From an uncultured Acidobacteriia bacterium (lineage in GTDB: Bacteria > Acidobacteriota > Terriglobia > Bryobacterales > Bryobacteraceae), in assembly GCA_903851195.1 (NCBI GenBank), contig CAINNJ010000043.1, positions 1 to 64,000 of the forward strand: a DNA stretch of 64,000 bases, read 5' to 3'. Shown in pieces: positions 1 through 7,973 of the stretch (the stretch's first letter is position 1; the number at the start of each line of letters is the position of its first letter). A program made the position numbers and the translations under genes. The notes under the pieces were generated by a model, which did no database searches, had not been told where the DNA came from, and was given only the letters and a program-made list of their open reading frames with translations.

Positions 1-116
1 ACCTGATGGCACGAAATCAGGAGCCACGACGATACGTTTGGAAAGCCAAAGGCGAAGAAATCCTCGCGAAAATCCAGCGTGCCCGCGAAGCGCTCTCCTC
101 GGCACACGTTAAATGA
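1..116 (+). mobile_element. IS630-family transposase, C-terminal end (partial)
   Basis: An open frame runs in from the left edge of the window and stops with TGA at 114-116. Its last ~37 residues include YVWKAKGEEILAKIQRARE, which matches the usual C-terminal end of IS630-family transposases (a VW motif followed by an E-I-L-x-K-I helix). Only the tail is visible, so the catalytic DDE residues cannot be checked. IS630 elements insert at TA. A TA lies shortly after the stop, within GACACTAGCG around 133-142, and could mark the element edge, but the other end is outside the window. The next gene begins on the opposite strand. Confidence 0.6.
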
Positions 117-173
117 AGCTATTTGTCGGACATGACACTAGCGGGAATCGCGCGGGAATCGCGGCGAGAGAAA

Positions 174-1208
174 TTACTTCGCGAGTGTATAGAACGCGTA
201 ATGCAGATCCCAGGTAAATTCCTGGCCCGGCTGGATCGACATATCGATATACGGCTCCACCGAAACCACCGGCCGGATGGACCAGAGCATCGCCTTCGAA
301 AGCGGCCGGTTCCCCGTGACATGCATCCCGGCGCCCGCCGCCGTGCTTTCCACCCGAAAGTCATAATCCGAAGCCCGGTCGCTGTACCCGCCGATCAGCG
401 TCATCACCCGATCCTGGCCCGCCAGCGCCTTCTTGTACAGAATTTGCGTCCCTTGAATCTCCGCCAGATCGCCCGTCTGCGCATTGCTCGGCTGAATCGT
501 AAACGGGAATGAGATCGAGTAACCCGGACCCGCCGGCTGATGGTCCAGCGAGAGGAAATTGTGGTCGTAAGCGCTGGCCACAATCGCCTTCTTCCCCGTA
601 TTCCTCAGGCTGTGCGCGATCACCATCTCCGGCTTGCCCGCCACCAGCCGCACCGTCTTCTTATAGACGTATGAATAGCCCGCGGATCCGTCCAGCACCT
701 GCGTGAACTCCACCGAATCTTTGCCGCTCTTCACCGTCCACTTACCCGGATTCACCACGTCGTACTTCGTGAAATGGTCGTACGCGCCGGCGTCTCTTTT
801 CCGCAACTCACCCACGCCGATCTTGATGAAAAGTCCGCCCGCCGCCGCCTCGTCATAACCCAGCGCTTTATTGTCCGTGAAGAACTCCTCCACCGGACCG
901 GTGATCGCGGTGTTCGGCCCCGCCACGATATCCGCGCCTTCATAAACGAAATCGTGCACGTCGTCCCGTTCCTTCTGGAACCAGGGCGCGAAATAGTTGT
1001 GCCCCTTGTACTCCAGGCTGTAAATCACGCCGGACCAGTCGAACCGCGTGCCGCGATAAAACCCGGTCTGCGGATCCGGCGGATACAACGACGCACTGAT
1101 CTGCCCGTTCGCAATCCGCGCGGACGGCGGTTCGGCGCCCCCGGCGTACGGCGCCACCGCAAGAATCACCAGAAAGCCGAAAGCGGAGAATCTCATCAGG
1201 TGAATCAT
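174..1208 (-). CDS. Secreted protein, possibly galactose mutarotase-like fold
   Basis: A protein of 344 residues with a hydrophobic N-terminal signal (FSAFGFLVILAVAPYAGG) and no lipobox, so probably periplasmic or secreted. The ATG at 1208 is preferred because GGAAG lies five bases upstream; an in-frame ATG at 1196 is the alternative. The body is rich in beta strands, with a conserved-looking N-terminal block (RGTRFDWSGVIYSLEYKGH) and a late block with an aromatic/acidic pattern (SVEPYIDMSIQPGQEFTW). This resembles the sugar-binding beta-sandwich of aldose-epimerase-like proteins, but that is an impression from pattern and no catalytic residues were identified. It is divergent from the peroxidase operon starting at 1257, so both may share the 48-base gap. 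Confidence 0.7.
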   Translation of the reverse strand: MIHLMRFSAFGFLVILAVAPYAGGAEPPSARIANGQISASLYPPDPQTGFYRGTRFDWSGVIYSLEYKGHNYFAPWFQKERDDVHDFVYEGADIVAGPNTAITGPVEEFFTDNKALGYDEAAAGGLFIKIGVGELRKRDAGAYDHFTKYDVVNPGKWTVKSGKDSVEFTQVLDGSAGYSYVYKKTVRLVAGKPEMVIAHSLRNTGKKAIVASAYDHNFLSLDHQPAGPGYSISFPFTIQPSNAQTGDLAEIQGTQILYKKALAGQDRVMTLIGGYSDRASDYDFRVESTAAGAGMHVTGNRPLSKAMLWSIRPVVSVEPYIDMSIQPGQEFTWDLHYAFYTLAK

Positions 1209-1256
1209 ACACGCTTCCGCGTCCCGTGAAGCGGACCTGTAAAATACTGCCAGAGC

Positions 1257-2357
1257 ATGTTGAAAGTCGCCCGCCTTCGTTGTGTCGCCGTTTGTGCCGC
1301 CGCTCTCTGCTCGGCCTCCTGCGACAGTCTCAAAGAACCTCAGAAAGTTGCCGTCGCGCCCGCATCTCCGGTAGGAACCACCGTCGAAATCAAAGCCCCG
1401 CTCGGCCTGCCGCCAGTCCCGGTCCCGGCCGGCAATCGCCAGACCGCGAAATCCATCGCCCTGGGGCGCAAGCTTTATTACGACCGCATGGCCTCCGGCG
1501 ATGGCACCCTCTCCTGCGCCAGTTGCCACAACCCGGCTCGCGGCTTCACGGACGGCATGCCGGTCTCCACCGGTTTCAAAGGTCAGAAGGGCAAGCGCAA
1601 CGCTCCCACCGTACTCAACGCCGCCTACAGCCCGGTCCAGTTCTGGGACGGGCGCGCGCCAAGTCTCGAAGAGCAGGCCGCCGGACCCATCGCCAACCCC
1701 ATCGAAATGAACCAGCCCCACGAAGCGTTCATCGGCAAACTCGCGGGCAACGCGGAATACAAGAAGCTCTTCGAAGACGCCTTCGGACCGGGACCGATCA
1801 CGCTGCAGAAGGTGGAGATGGCCATCGCCGGCTTCGAGCGCACCATCATCAGCGGCAACTCGCCGTTCGATCGCTACCAGTTCGGCGGCGATAAGAAGGC
1901 CATGAGCCCGGCCGCCATCCGTGGCCTCGCGCTCTTCAAAGACGCCAACAAAGGCAACTGCGTGAAGTGCCACACCATCGATGAGAAGTACGCGCTGTTC
2001 TCCGACGGCAAGTTCCACAACCTCGGCGTGGGCGTCAACCCGGAAGGCGAGTTGACCGATCTCGGCCGCTTCGATGTCACGAAGGCCGAAGCCGACAAGG
2101 GCGCCTTCCGCACTCCGACCCTGCGCAACATCGCCCTCACCGGCCCCTACATGCACGATGGCAGCGTCAAAACCCTGCGCGCCGTGGTCGATTTCTACGT
2201 GGGCGGCGGCACTTCCAACCCCCAGCTCGATAAGGAAATCAAAGAACTGCATCTCTCCGGGAAGGAGCGCGAAGATCTGGTAGCATTCCTTGAGGCGCTC
2301 ACCGGAGACATGCCGGCCGACGTTGGCCCCCCGGACAGTAAATCGGATACAAAATGA
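1257..2357 (+). CDS. Di-heme cytochrome c peroxidase family lipoprotein
   Basis: 366 residues with a lipoprotein signal (lipobox ending at Cys22). There are two c-type heme motifs, CASCH at residues 87-91 and CVKCH at 235-239, with the spacing typical of the bacterial CcpA/MauG family. A His in FHNLGVG (about 254) and a Met in GPYMHDGS are candidate heme ligands of the second domain. Family members reduce peroxide or oxidise protein partners in the periplasm, taking electrons from small carriers. The downstream gene overlaps by four bases (ATGA at 2354-2357) and encodes a copper protein, so an electron-transfer partnership is a reasonable inference. TAAAAT a few bases before the start (around 1241-1247) could be a -10 element. 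Confidence 0.9.
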   Translation: MLKVARLRCVAVCAAALCSASCDSLKEPQKVAVAPASPVGTTVEIKAPLGLPPVPVPAGNRQTAKSIALGRKLYYDRMASGDGTLSCASCHNPARGFTDGMPVSTGFKGQKGKRNAPTVLNAAYSPVQFWDGRAPSLEEQAAGPIANPIEMNQPHEAFIGKLAGNAEYKKLFEDAFGPGPITLQKVEMAIAGFERTIISGNSPFDRYQFGGDKKAMSPAAIRGLALFKDANKGNCVKCHTIDEKYALFSDGKFHNLGVGVNPEGELTDLGRFDVTKAEADKGAFRTPTLRNIALTGPYMHDGSVKTLRAVVDFYVGGGTSNPQLDKEIKELHLSGKEREDLVAFLEALTGDMPADVGPPDSKSDTK

Positions 2358-3136
2358 AGACCCTCCGAATCCTGCGTGCAATAGCGGCGGCCGGCATCCT
2401 GGCCGGCTGCTCCTCCGCGCCCAAACCCGCGCCGGAAACCAAAACCGACAAAGCCCCCGCCGCAGCTCCCGTCTACTTCAAAGTCGATCCCGCCACCGCC
2501 GGCGTGCTCACCGGGAAAATCTCCTTCACCGGCAAAAAGCCCGCCCGCAAGAAGATCGACGTCAGCGAAGATCCGCAGTGCGCGAAAATGCACCAGACCG
2601 GCCTCTTCGACGAAGCCGTGGTCGTGAATCCCAACGGCACCCTCGCCAACGTCTTCGTCTACATCAAACAGGGTCTGGAGGGCAAAACCTTCGAGCCGCC
2701 CGCCGACCCCGTCACCATCGACCAGAGCGGTTGCTGGTTCAAACCGCGCGTCCTCGGCATCCAGACCGGGCAACTGCTGAACGTCACCAATTCCGACCCC
2801 GTCACCCACAACATCCACCCGCTCGCGCAGGTTAACCGCGTCTGGAATCAGAGTCAGGATCCCGGTTCCGAACCCCTGAAGCGCCGCTTCAAAGAGCGCG
2901 AAGTCATGATCCGCGTGAAGTGCAACATCCATTCCTGGATGCGCGCCTGGATCGGCGCCGTGGAACATCCGTACTTCGCGGTGACCGGCGCCGACGGCAG
3001 CTTCGAAATCAAGAACATCCCGCCCGGCGACTACACCATCGAAGCCTGGCAGGAACAGTACGGCACGCAGGAACAGAAGATCACGGTGAAGCCCTCCGCA
3101 AAACAGGATCTGGCCTTCACATTCAAAGGAGAATAA
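2354..3136 (+). CDS. Cupredoxin lipoprotein with carboxypeptidase regulatory-like tail
   Basis: 260 residues with a lipobox LAGC (Cys19). The central part contains a type 1 copper-type ligand set: His152/His155 in THNIH, then Cys190, His193 and Met196 in CNIHSWM. This arrangement is like plastocyanin/pseudoazurin and methylamine-utilisation-type cupredoxins. The last ~50 residues (DGSFEIKNIPPGDYTIEAW) form a carboxypeptidase regulatory-like or Cna-B beta domain often found in surface proteins. The start overlaps the stop of the di-heme peroxidase, and its own stop TAA overlaps the next ATG by one base, so three genes are translationally coupled. The likely role is electron exchange with the peroxidase at the cell envelope. 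Confidence 0.85.
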   Translation: MKTLRILRAIAAAGILAGCSSAPKPAPETKTDKAPAAAPVYFKVDPATAGVLTGKISFTGKKPARKKIDVSEDPQCAKMHQTGLFDEAVVVNPNGTLANVFVYIKQGLEGKTFEPPADPVTIDQSGCWFKPRVLGIQTGQLLNVTNSDPVTHNIHPLAQVNRVWNQSQDPGSEPLKRRFKEREVMIRVKCNIHSWMRAWIGAVEHPYFAVTGADGSFEIKNIPPGDYTIEAWQEQYGTQEQKITVKPSAKQDLAFTFKGE

Positions 3137-4170
3137 TGAACAAGCTGAAATGGATGGCGATCCCGTGCGCCGCGGTGCTCTTCACCGCCTGTTCGACGAC
3201 ACCGCCCAAGCCGACCGGCTACCGCGTCTATGTGACCAACGAAGTCTCGGGCGACCTGAGCATCCTCGATTCCGAAAAGATGGAAGTCGTCGCCACCGTG
3301 CCCCTCGGGAAGCGCCCCCGCGGCATCCACGCGAGTCCGGACGGCAAGTTCATCTACGTCGCGCTCAGCGGCACGCCCGCCGCGCCTCCCGGAGTGGACG
3401 AAGACTCCCTGCCCCCGCCCGATAAGAGCGCCGACGGCCTGGCCGTTTTCGACGTCGCCCAGAACAAAGTCACCAAGGTCATCTCCGGCGGCTCCGACCC
3501 CGAAAATTTCGACGTCAGCAAAGATGGGAAATTCATCTACGTTTCGAACGAAGACGCCTCCGGCGTGAGCTTCGTCGACATCGCCGCCGGCAAGGTCACC
3601 CAGACCGTCCACACCGGCGAACAGCCCGAAGGCGTCACCGTGACTCCCGACGGCAAACTGGTCTACTCTACCTGCGAAGAGGACGGCACCATCGTCGTCA
3701 TCGACCCCGCGGCGAGCAAAGCCCTGAAAACCTTCAAAGTCGGTCACCGCCCGCGCAACATCGTCTTCCTGCCCGATGGCTCCAAAGGCTACGTAAACGC
3801 CGAAAACGACGGTGGCCTGGTGCTCTTCGACGCCGTGAAGAACGAGCAGATTCAGCCCATCTCCCTCGGCACGCCGGGCGAGGTGAAGCCCATGGGCCTG
3901 GTGCTTTCGCCGGATGGCAAGAAGCTCTACGTCAGCACCGGCCGCGGCCACAAAGTCTTCACCGTGGACACCACAACCAACCAGGTCCTGGGCTCGCTCG
4001 AAGTCGGCCCGCGCCCCTGGGGCATCGGCGTCTCACCGGATGGCAAAACTCTCTTCACCGCCAACGGCCCGTCCAGCGACATCTCTGTCGTGGACCTCGC
4101 CACCAACACCGTCACGAAGAAGGTGAAGGGCGGCACCGGAACCTACGGCATGGTCGTCCTTCCCCGCTAA
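3136..4170 (+). CDS. YncE-like beta-propeller lipoprotein
   Basis: 344 residues, lipoprotein signal LFTAC (Cys19). The remainder is a run of about seven repeats of roughly 40-45 residues with the pattern SPDGK..YV.......V.VID......V..I..G..P.G, typical of YncE/40-residue YVTN beta-propellers. Clear repeats contain ASPDGKFIYV, TPDGKLVYST, LPDGSKGYV, SPDGKKLYV and SPDGKTLFT. The start used is the ATG overlapping the upstream TAA (TAATG at 3134-3138); a longer reading frame upstream lies inside the cupredoxin gene and has no signal peptide. Its role with the peroxidase and cupredoxin is unknown; propellers of this family act as scaffolds or bind ligands. Confidence 0.88.
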   Translation: MNKLKWMAIPCAAVLFTACSTTPPKPTGYRVYVTNEVSGDLSILDSEKMEVVATVPLGKRPRGIHASPDGKFIYVALSGTPAAPPGVDEDSLPPPDKSADGLAVFDVAQNKVTKVISGGSDPENFDVSKDGKFIYVSNEDASGVSFVDIAAGKVTQTVHTGEQPEGVTVTPDGKLVYSTCEEDGTIVVIDPAASKALKTFKVGHRPRNIVFLPDGSKGYVNAENDGGLVLFDAVKNEQIQPISLGTPGEVKPMGLVLSPDGKKLYVSTGRGHKVFTVDTTTNQVLGSLEVGPRPWGIGVSPDGKTLFTANGPSSDISVVDLATNTVTKKVKGGTGTYGMVVLPR

Positions 4171-4733
4171 ACGCTAACTGTCAACAGTGCGTCCAGACGC
4201 GCGTTGGCACTCTCCAGCATCGGCCGGGTCAGTTCCTGAATCCGGTCGATGCGGACCCGGGTATGTGAGTACAAAAACTTCGCCCGCACCTGCTCCGCCG
4301 TGAACTTCCCCTTCCGGACATAATCCAGAAACAGCTCCACATTCACATCCAGAAAACTCAGACTGTCCGCCGCCTGCACCAGATCCGCCTCGGGCCAGCC
4401 CCCGAATTCGTGCACGCGGATCAGCGCCTCCACCTTCTCCCGTAACTCCGCGACCGCCCCCTGCGCCGTGAGCCACTCCCCAACAATCCGCGCGCTGCGA
4501 TGGGAATGCGCGACGTAATAATCGTAATCTTCCCAACCACTCCAGACCGGCATATCAGGACCCGGAAAAGCCCGTTCCATATCGTGCGTCACCGTCGCCA
4601 GGCGTACATGTTCCTCCGCCTCCGGCGCGATCCGGTCCAGCCATTCCAGTGAATTGATCAGGTGCCGGCTATTGTGTTTGTACTTCCCGAGAACCCACTG
4701 CGAGGCGATTTCGACCAACGTTGTATACTCCAC
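4167..4733 (-). CDS. HD-domain-like protein of unknown function
   Basis: About 188 residues from the GTG at 4733. An ATG at 4784 is in frame but would lie 47 bases inside the divergent transporter gene, and a TTG at 4718 is also possible, so the start is uncertain. The sequence is mostly helical and contains a His early on (HNSRHLINSLEWLDRI), then THDMERAFP with an adjacent His-Asp pair, and later histidines (AHSHRSARIVGEW and IRVHEFGGW). That H...HD...H pattern suggests an HD-type metal-dependent phosphohydrolase fold. The stop overlaps the end of the convergent propeller gene by four bases. No substrate can be proposed. Confidence 0.65.
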   Translation of the reverse strand: MEYTTLVEIASQWVLGKYKHNSRHLINSLEWLDRIAPEAEEHVRLATVTHDMERAFPGPDMPVWSGWEDYDYYVAHSHRSARIVGEWLTAQGAVAELREKVEALIRVHEFGGWPEADLVQAADSLSFLDVNVELFLDYVRKGKFTAEQVRAKFLYSHTRVRIDRIQELTRPMLESANARLDALLTVSV

Positions 4734-4737
4734 AACA

Positions 4738-5967
4738 ATGCTCTCGTCTGTCCCCTCCCACGTCAAGCTCCGGCTCGGAATCATGATGTTCGTGAATTAC
4801 ATCGTCTGGGGCGCCTGGTATGTCACGATCACCAACTACCTCACCACGGCCCTGCATTTCACGGGCACCCAGGCGGGCGCGGTCTTCGGAACAGCCTCCA
4901 TCGCCTCCATCATTTCGCCCTTCTTCATGGGCCTCATCGCCGACCGCTACTTCGCCACCGAGAAAGTCATGGCCGTCCTCTACAGCCTTTGCGCGGTCCT
5001 CATGTTCCTGATGACCCGCGCCACCACCTTCGGCGAAGTCTACGGCCTGATGCTGCTGTTCTGCCTCTGCTACTTCCCGAACGTCGCCCTCACCAACACG
5101 CTCGGTTTCCAGCTTGTCAAAGACCCCGGCAAGGAATTCCCCATCATCCGCATGATGGGCACGCTCGGCTGGATCTTCATCACCAACGTGGTCGGCTACA
5201 TGAAGTGGGAAGGCACCACGGGCCAGTTCTGGGTCGCCCTGGTCGCATCGCTCGTGATGGTCGGCATCAGCCTCGGCCTGCTCCCGCACACGCCGCCCAA
5301 GGGCAAGGGCACGAAGTTCAACGCCCGCACCGCGCTCGGTCTGGACGCGCTGGTCATGATGAAGAACAAGGCGTTCTTCTTCTTCGCCATCGCCTCCGTG
5401 CTCGCCTGCATCCCGCTGACCTTCTACTTCTCTTTCACGAATGACTACCTGAACGAAGTCGGCGTGCCCAACGCGGCGGGCAAGATGTCCCTCGGGCAGG
5501 TTTCCGAAGTCGGCATGATGCTGCTGATGCCACTGATCTTCCGCTATCTCAGCGTCCGCGCCATCATCGTACTCGGCCTGGTCTGCTGGGTGGTGCGCTA
5601 CCTGCTGCTGGCGTTCGGCGACCCCGGCGGCAACATGTGGATGTTCTACGGCGCCATCCTGCTCCACGGCGCTTCTTACGATTTCTTCTTCATGACCGGA
5701 CAGCTCTACACCGATCAGGAGGCGCCCCCGCACCTGCGCAACGCCGCCCAGGGCTTCATCGTCTTCCTGACCTACGGCATCGGCATGCTGGTCGGCTCCC
5801 TGCTCTCCGGCGCAGCCGTGGACTACTTCACCCACACCGAAGCCGGCAAAGTAGTCCGCGACTGGCACACTTTCTGGCTGAGTTCCTCCGCCATGGCGGG
5901 CGTGATTCTGCTGATGATCCTGCTGACCTTCCGGACCTCCGCGAAGATCCGGCCCAACGAGGCGTAG
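4738..5967 (+). CDS. MFS transporter, nucleoside:H+ symporter (NHS) type
   Basis: 409 residues with about twelve hydrophobic segments. The N-terminal signature IMMFVNYIVWGAWYVTITNY is typical of the nucleoside:proton symporter branch of the major facilitator superfamily, and PFFMGLIADRYFATEKVM follows as the loop 2-3 motif. Homologues import nucleosides; in this phylum many are annotated only as MFS transporters, so the substrate is inferred. A TATACT hexamer at 4724-4729 lies nine bases before the ATG; if it is the -10 box the transcript would be nearly leaderless. The gene ends four bases before the stop of the convergent esterase. Confidence 0.85.
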   Translation: MLSSVPSHVKLRLGIMMFVNYIVWGAWYVTITNYLTTALHFTGTQAGAVFGTASIASIISPFFMGLIADRYFATEKVMAVLYSLCAVLMFLMTRATTFGEVYGLMLLFCLCYFPNVALTNTLGFQLVKDPGKEFPIIRMMGTLGWIFITNVVGYMKWEGTTGQFWVALVASLVMVGISLGLLPHTPPKGKGTKFNARTALGLDALVMMKNKAFFFFAIASVLACIPLTFYFSFTNDYLNEVGVPNAAGKMSLGQVSEVGMMLLMPLIFRYLSVRAIIVLGLVCWVVRYLLLAFGDPGGNMWMFYGAILLHGASYDFFFMTGQLYTDQEAPPHLRNAAQGFIVFLTYGIGMLVGSLLSGAAVDYFTHTEAGKVVRDWHTFWLSSSAMAGVILLMILLTFRTSAKIRPNEA

Positions 5968-5971
5968 GACC

Positions 5972-7933
5972 CTACTTTCCGTCGTCCGCCAGCAGTTCCC
6001 ACTTCTCGCCGAAGAACCCCGCCGCTGCGATCTTGCCGGGCCAGCGGCGGTCCGGCGGCGACGTCAGATCCACCACCGCGTAATCGGGCAGTTCCGCCAC
6101 CTGCCACGAGTTGCTCGAATTGGCCGACTCCCGGAACGTGAACCCGCTGTTGATCACCACATACTTCTTCGGATTCAGCGGATTCGGATAGATCATGACC
6201 GGTGCGCTCGTGGCCGAGGGGAACCGCCGGCTCCCGAGCACAATCGCATCCGCCGTCCAACGCACCGGCAGCTTGTCCGCGATCCGCGCCAGCACCTTGT
6301 TGCTCTGCGGATCCCCCCACAGCACCAGATTGCTCGACGCGATGTCGGCGTCGGTAATCGCCGCGTCGTCCTTCACCCGCGCCTCGCCCCGAAACAGCCC
6401 GCGCCACTGCTGAATGGCGCGCTCCTGTTCGGATTTCGCCCACTTACCGACTACTTCATTCATTGGCGTGCCGGTCGGCCGCACCATCACGAAACTGTCC
6501 ATAAACGCGTGGTCGATCGGCCCCTGCAGATTATGCCGCTTGCGCAGTTCGTTCGCGTCGTCAGCCGCCAGCGCCCACTTGCCGCCGCTCTTCCGAAAAT
6601 GCGCCGTCCATGACCCGTCGGTCAGCGCGCCCGGAACCACCAGGCTCTGCCCGTCCAGGTCCACCGTCACCTTCGACGCCGGATTCAGCAAGCCCGCCGC
6701 CACGCCCATCTCGAAGCTGACCGCGGCAACATTCGAAGTCTTCGCCCGCACGCCGTGATCGCTCGTAACTTCGGCCTCCACGCGCGCCCGGTCCCAATGC
6801 TTCTCCAGGCCATCCACCACCACCCAGCGCATGCGGTTGTACTGCAGCGTCCACGTGGTGAACCGGATCTGCCGGGGCCACTCGTTGCGCCCCTTCGCGG
6901 CAATCCCGTCGATCATACTGCTGAGTTGCACCTTCGCGGCGGGCGTATACGCGTGGCCGATATTCAGTCCCCAAACGCGCGACAGCGTGAGCCCTTCGGC
7001 TTCCATATTGCGCGCCATGATATCCGCGGCTTGCCGCTGCGGATCCTGATCCCCGTTGTACGCCACAATCGGCAGTTCGAAGAAATTGGCCGCGTAGTCG
7101 GTCGCGTTCGTCAGATGATAGAGCTTCTGTTCCCACCACGTCGGAACGTACTTCGAATTCTTCTGGTACTCCAGCGTCTCCGCGAAACCCGCGCCCGGAG
7201 CCGCCGCCGCGAAGTCCGTCGCATTGTGCGCCGCGATGTGCCACACCGAAGCCCCGCCCATGCTGAAACCCCGCACCAGGATCCGGTTCTCATCCACGCT
7301 GTAATGCTTCTTCACATCGTCCAGCGCCTCGAAGAAATCCACCTCGCCCGCGAACTTGCTCGCGTTGCAGTACCGGCCGTAGAGGTGCAGCATGATCGTG
7401 TCGGTCGGCTGGAACTCGCCCGGATTCTGCATGCGGTCATACAGGAAATCCACCTCGTTCAGAGTTTCGCTGCGGCCATGGAACCAGCCGTCCACGCGCC
7501 ACCGGTGCGGCTTGTCCGGCCCGTACGTCGGCGGCACCACCAGACCGTAAGGCTGCACGCTGCCATCGATCTTCGAGATATACCCGCGCACCACCAGCCC
7601 CGTCGCCCGCGTCCAGGGCGCATCGCCATGCGCCAAAGCATCGGCGCGTTCCGAACCCACCCGCAGCAGCTCCTTCGCCCGGAAAATCTGCTCCTGCCGG
7701 AAGAACTCATTGCCCTCCAGCGCAAACCGCACCGCGTTGTGGAACACCAGAACATCCGGGTAATGCGGATTGTTCTTTAACCCGTCCAGCTTTGCGCCCA
7801 ACCGGTCCAGCCCGGCGCGCAGCTGCTTCTGATCCGCCTCCGGCACCGGAATCCCCGGCGCGGGCAGCGGCTTGTTCACGGGAGCCTGGGCGTTTAAAGC
7901 AAAAGCGAAAACCACAATGGCGAAGGGTTTCAT
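5972..7933 (-). CDS. Large secreted alpha/beta-hydrolase (prolyl oligopeptidase-like), copy 1
   Basis: 653 residues with a signal peptide (MKPFAIVVFAFALNAQA). The nucleophile elbow GFSMGG is at 222-227 (Ser224), preceded by a DENRILVRG strand. A later NGDQDP loop and the His in NIGHAYTP are candidates for the catalytic Asp and His. The family is the peptidase S9/PHB depolymerase-like esterases; the natural substrate is unknown. The C-terminal ~300 residues form a separate beta-rich region that contains no obvious catalytic motif. A close full-length paralogue lies at 58878-60854. It is divergent from the sulfatase gene, with 40 bases between the two starts. Confidence 0.82.
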   Translation of the reverse strand: MKPFAIVVFAFALNAQAPVNKPLPAPGIPVPEADQKQLRAGLDRLGAKLDGLKNNPHYPDVLVFHNAVRFALEGNEFFRQEQIFRAKELLRVGSERADALAHGDAPWTRATGLVVRGYISKIDGSVQPYGLVVPPTYGPDKPHRWRVDGWFHGRSETLNEVDFLYDRMQNPGEFQPTDTIMLHLYGRYCNASKFAGEVDFFEALDDVKKHYSVDENRILVRGFSMGGASVWHIAAHNATDFAAAAPGAGFAETLEYQKNSKYVPTWWEQKLYHLTNATDYAANFFELPIVAYNGDQDPQRQAADIMARNMEAEGLTLSRVWGLNIGHAYTPAAKVQLSSMIDGIAAKGRNEWPRQIRFTTWTLQYNRMRWVVVDGLEKHWDRARVEAEVTSDHGVRAKTSNVAAVSFEMGVAAGLLNPASKVTVDLDGQSLVVPGALTDGSWTAHFRKSGGKWALAADDANELRKRHNLQGPIDHAFMDSFVMVRPTGTPMNEVVGKWAKSEQERAIQQWRGLFRGEARVKDDAAITDADIASSNLVLWGDPQSNKVLARIADKLPVRWTADAIVLGSRRFPSATSAPVMIYPNPLNPKKYVVINSGFTFRESANSSNSWQVAELPDYAVVDLTSPPDRRWPGKIAAAGFFGEKWELLADDGK

Positions 7934-7973
7934 AGGAATTCCACATCATATCGCCGCGTATAGAATTGTTCCC

